Origin: an uncultured Ruminococcus sp.
GTDB lineage: Bacteria; Bacillota; Clostridia; Oscillospirales; Ruminococcaceae
Direction of reading: 5' to 3'
DNA length: 8,428 bases
NCBI GenBank assembly: GCA_902464115.1
Contig: CABQIF010000091.1
Location: 1-8,428, forward strand
Shown: piece after piece, positions 6,599 through 8,428 of the stretch
Position numbering within the stretch: the stretch's first letter is position 1
How the letters are laid out: every line of letters starts with the position of its first letter
The notes under the pieces: model-generated
The model's input: only the letters and a program-made list of their open reading frames with translations
Database searches by the model: none
What the model was told of the DNA's origin: nothing
Position numbers and translations under genes: made by a program

Positions 6599-8334
6599 TG
6601 GAAAAAATACAGCGAAAGTTTGCACTTTCTCCGCAAGGGGCAAAAGATTTAATCAAATCTATTATCTGTTGTACGCTGCAAAATATCGTTCTCATGTTTC
6701 CGGTTTGCCTGCTCTATTTGTTGGTACAGGATTTGATGAATGGCGGTGTTTCCGGAACAAAGACTGGATTCTATATCGTTGGAATTGTGGTTTGTCTGGC
6801 ACTGATTTGTGCCGCCACTTATTTTCAGTACAATGCGGCTTTTCTGGCAACCTATGTAGAATCTGGTGTTCGCCGAATTCATCTTGCAGAAAAACTGCGG
6901 AAAATTCCGCTTTCCTTTTTCGGGAAAAAAGACCTTTCCGATTTGACTAGCACCATGATGGCAGACTGTGCAACGCTGGAAACGGCATTTTCTCATTTCA
7001 TTCCGGAATTGGTCGGTTCGATGATTTCTACAGTTCTGATTGCATTGAGCCTACTTTTCTTTGAATGGCATATGGCATTGGCGGCTCTCTGGGTCATTCC
7101 AGTTGCCTTTATCATCATTGCAGCGTCCTCCAAGGTACAAGACCATCTAAGCCAAAAATCCATGCAGGCAAAAATGGCTTGTGCAGATGGCATTCAAGAA
7201 TACATCGAAACCTTGCAGGATTTAAAGGCAAACAATGCCGAAAAAGAATATCTGAATGGACTGGAACAGAAAGTTCGTGCTGTCGAACAACGCTCGATTG
7301 TCAGCGAATTTGGAACGGCTGCCTTTGTTGTTTCCGCAAACATGATTCTAAAGCTGGGCATTGCGACGGTTGCTCTCGTTGGTGCAATCCTGCTCTCTAA
7401 AGGAACGATTGACGTGTTGACATTTTTCCTGTTCTTATTGGTTGCCTCTCGTCTGTATGACCCGTTGCAAGGAGCATTGCAGAATTTGGCAGCCATCATT
7501 TCTACTCGTACCAATGTTGACCGTATGAATGAGATTCTCGACCATCCGACACAGCAGGGTGCAGATGTGCTGTCGAATCAGGGTTGTGATATTACATTCT
7601 CGCACGTTGGATTCGCCTATGACAACGGCGAAACCATTCTGAAAGACATCAGCTTTACGGCAAAACAAGGTGCGGTTACGGCACTGGTTGGGCCTTCCGG
7701 CAGCGGAAAAACAACCGTTTCCCGTCTGGCTGCTCGTTTCTGGGATACCAAACAAGGTACAATTACCATTGGCGGTATGGACATTTCCAAGGTAGACCCA
7801 GAAACGTTGATGACGTTGTATTCCATTGTGTTCCAAGATGTCACGTTGTTTAATGATACCATTTTGGAAAATATCCGACTGGGGAAAAAAGGTGCTACGG
7901 ATGAAGAAGTCCTGCGAGCTGCAAAGCTGGCAAACTGTGATGAATTTGCAGAGAAACTGCCGAACGGCTATCAAACCATGATTGGAGAAAATGGTAGTGC
8001 CCTTTCTGGCGGTGAACGGCAGCGGATTTCCATTGCAAGAGCATTCCTGAAAGATGCACCGATTATTCTATTGGATGAAGCAACCGCTTCGCTGGACGTT
8101 GAAAACGAAACGCTTATTCAAACGGCACTCTCTCGCCTGATCGAGAACAAAACCGTATTGATGATTGCTCATAGAATGCGAACCGTTGCAAATGCAGACA
8201 AGGTTCTCGTTTTAAAGGATGGCAATATCGTGGAAAGCGGAACACCAGAAGAATTGATGCAAAAAGAAAATGGGCTGTTCCGACACATGACAGAATTGCA
8301 AAAACAATCCTCGGTTTGGAAAGTTGGAAAGTAA
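6595..8334 (+). CDS. ABC transporter half-subunit, fused permease and ATPase (second of a heterodimer)
   Basis: A 579-residue half-transporter paralogous to the gene before it. The membrane domain has hydrophobic segments near 21-45, 57-78, 137-178 (two), 246-268 and 270-292. The ATPase domain carries Walker A GPSGSGKT (366-373), Q-loop Gln414 (VFQDVTLF), signature LSGGERQ (470-476), Walker B IILLDE with Asp494 and Glu495, D-loop SLDVENE and switch His526. All key residues are present, so both ATP sites of the expected heterodimer look functional, unlike heterodimers with one degenerate site. It ends SSVWKVGK, close to the end of the first subunit (SVQWKVSK). It is the last gene of the operon, followed 21 bp later by a terminator. 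Substrate and transport direction are not evident; siderophore-type import and drug export are both open. Confidence 0.94.
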   Translation: MMEKIQRKFALSPQGAKDLIKSIICCTLQNIVLMFPVCLLYLLVQDLMNGGVSGTKTGFYIVGIVVCLALICAATYFQYNAAFLATYVESGVRRIHLAEKLRKIPLSFFGKKDLSDLTSTMMADCATLETAFSHFIPELVGSMISTVLIALSLLFFEWHMALAALWVIPVAFIIIAASSKVQDHLSQKSMQAKMACADGIQEYIETLQDLKANNAEKEYLNGLEQKVRAVEQRSIVSEFGTAAFVVSANMILKLGIATVALVGAILLSKGTIDVLTFFLFLLVASRLYDPLQGALQNLAAIISTRTNVDRMNEILDHPTQQGADVLSNQGCDITFSHVGFAYDNGETILKDISFTAKQGAVTALVGPSGSGKTTVSRLAARFWDTKQGTITIGGMDISKVDPETLMTLYSIVFQDVTLFNDTILENIRLGKKGATDEEVLRAAKLANCDEFAEKLPNGYQTMIGENGSALSGGERQRISIARAFLKDAPIILLDEATASLDVENETLIQTALSRLIENKTVLMIAHRMRTVANADKVLVLKDGNIVESGTPEELMQKENGLFRHMTELQKQSSVWKVGK

Positions 8335-8355
8335 TTTTTCAAACAAAAAATCAAA

Positions 8356-8396
8356 AGAAAAATGCGTATTGGCTTTAAACCGATACGCATTTTTCT
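8356..8396 (+). terminator. Rho-independent terminator of the tetR-ABC operon
   Basis: A 17-bp stem (8356-8372 with 8380-8396, one G-T pair) surrounds a 7-base loop. The core is GCGTAT...ATACGC, with A-rich DNA on the left and a T-rich stretch (TATCTTTTTCTTTT) on the right. With A-tracts before and T-tracts after, it could stop transcription from both sides. The rest of the window to 8428 is AT-rich and shows no gene. Confidence 0.93.
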
Positions 8397-8428
8397 ATCT
8401 TTTTCTTTTATTATATTATATTGTGTAC

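Noticed and set aside
7435..7974. A 179-codon minus-strand open frame inside the second ABC gene
   Set aside because: It lies opposite the conserved ATPase motifs, has no ribosome binding site and is cysteine-rich without family features. It is a shadow frame.

Overview
The window looks like chromosomal DNA of a low-GC Gram-positive gut-type bacterium (Firmicutes, probably Clostridia such as Ruminococcus or a relative). The basis is AT-rich DNA, strong AGGAGG-type ribosome binding sites, near-consensus sigma-A promoters, a sortase-anchored Cna-B/SpaA surface protein with an FPNTG sorting signal, and a TetR plus paired ABC half-transporter operon. The genus is inference from gene style, not from a marker gene.

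Left part (about 3-3872, minus strand): a large cell-wall-anchored adhesin or pilin-like protein. It has a recognisable promoter and leader, an InlB/Listeria-Bacteroides-like repeat, a long clostridial adhesin module, two copies of a module I call domain A, two SpaA-like domains, a pilin isopeptide-linkage-like domain, a Cna-B domain and an FPNTG anchor. It cannot be read in one frame. An out-of-frame signal-peptide-like start, an in-frame TGA and two clear frame changes (near 3285 and near 1000-1040) split it into at least three open fragments. It is best called a pseudogene, or an assembly/sequencing-damaged gene.

Middle (3873-4114): a divergent intergenic region. A minus-strand promoter with an extended -10 faces the adhesin. 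A perfect-consensus plus-strand promoter (TTGACA, 17 bp, TATAAT) faces the operon, followed at once by two abutting 13-bp palindromes that look like a TetR-type operator.

Right part (4115-8334, plus strand): a three-gene operon of a TetR-family repressor and two half-size ABC transporters (fused membrane and ATPase domains). The two ABC genes overlap by ATGA and both keep intact ATPase motifs, so they probably form a heterodimer. The repressor probably binds its own promoter and controls the transporter. Substrate and direction are not shown by the sequence. A D-loop variant (FADPDNE) in the first subunit recalls the IrtAB/YbtPQ siderophore-importer branch, but multidrug export remains possible. 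A strong 17-bp-stem terminator closes the operon at 8356-8396. I saw no RNA genes, CRISPR arrays or insertion sequences.
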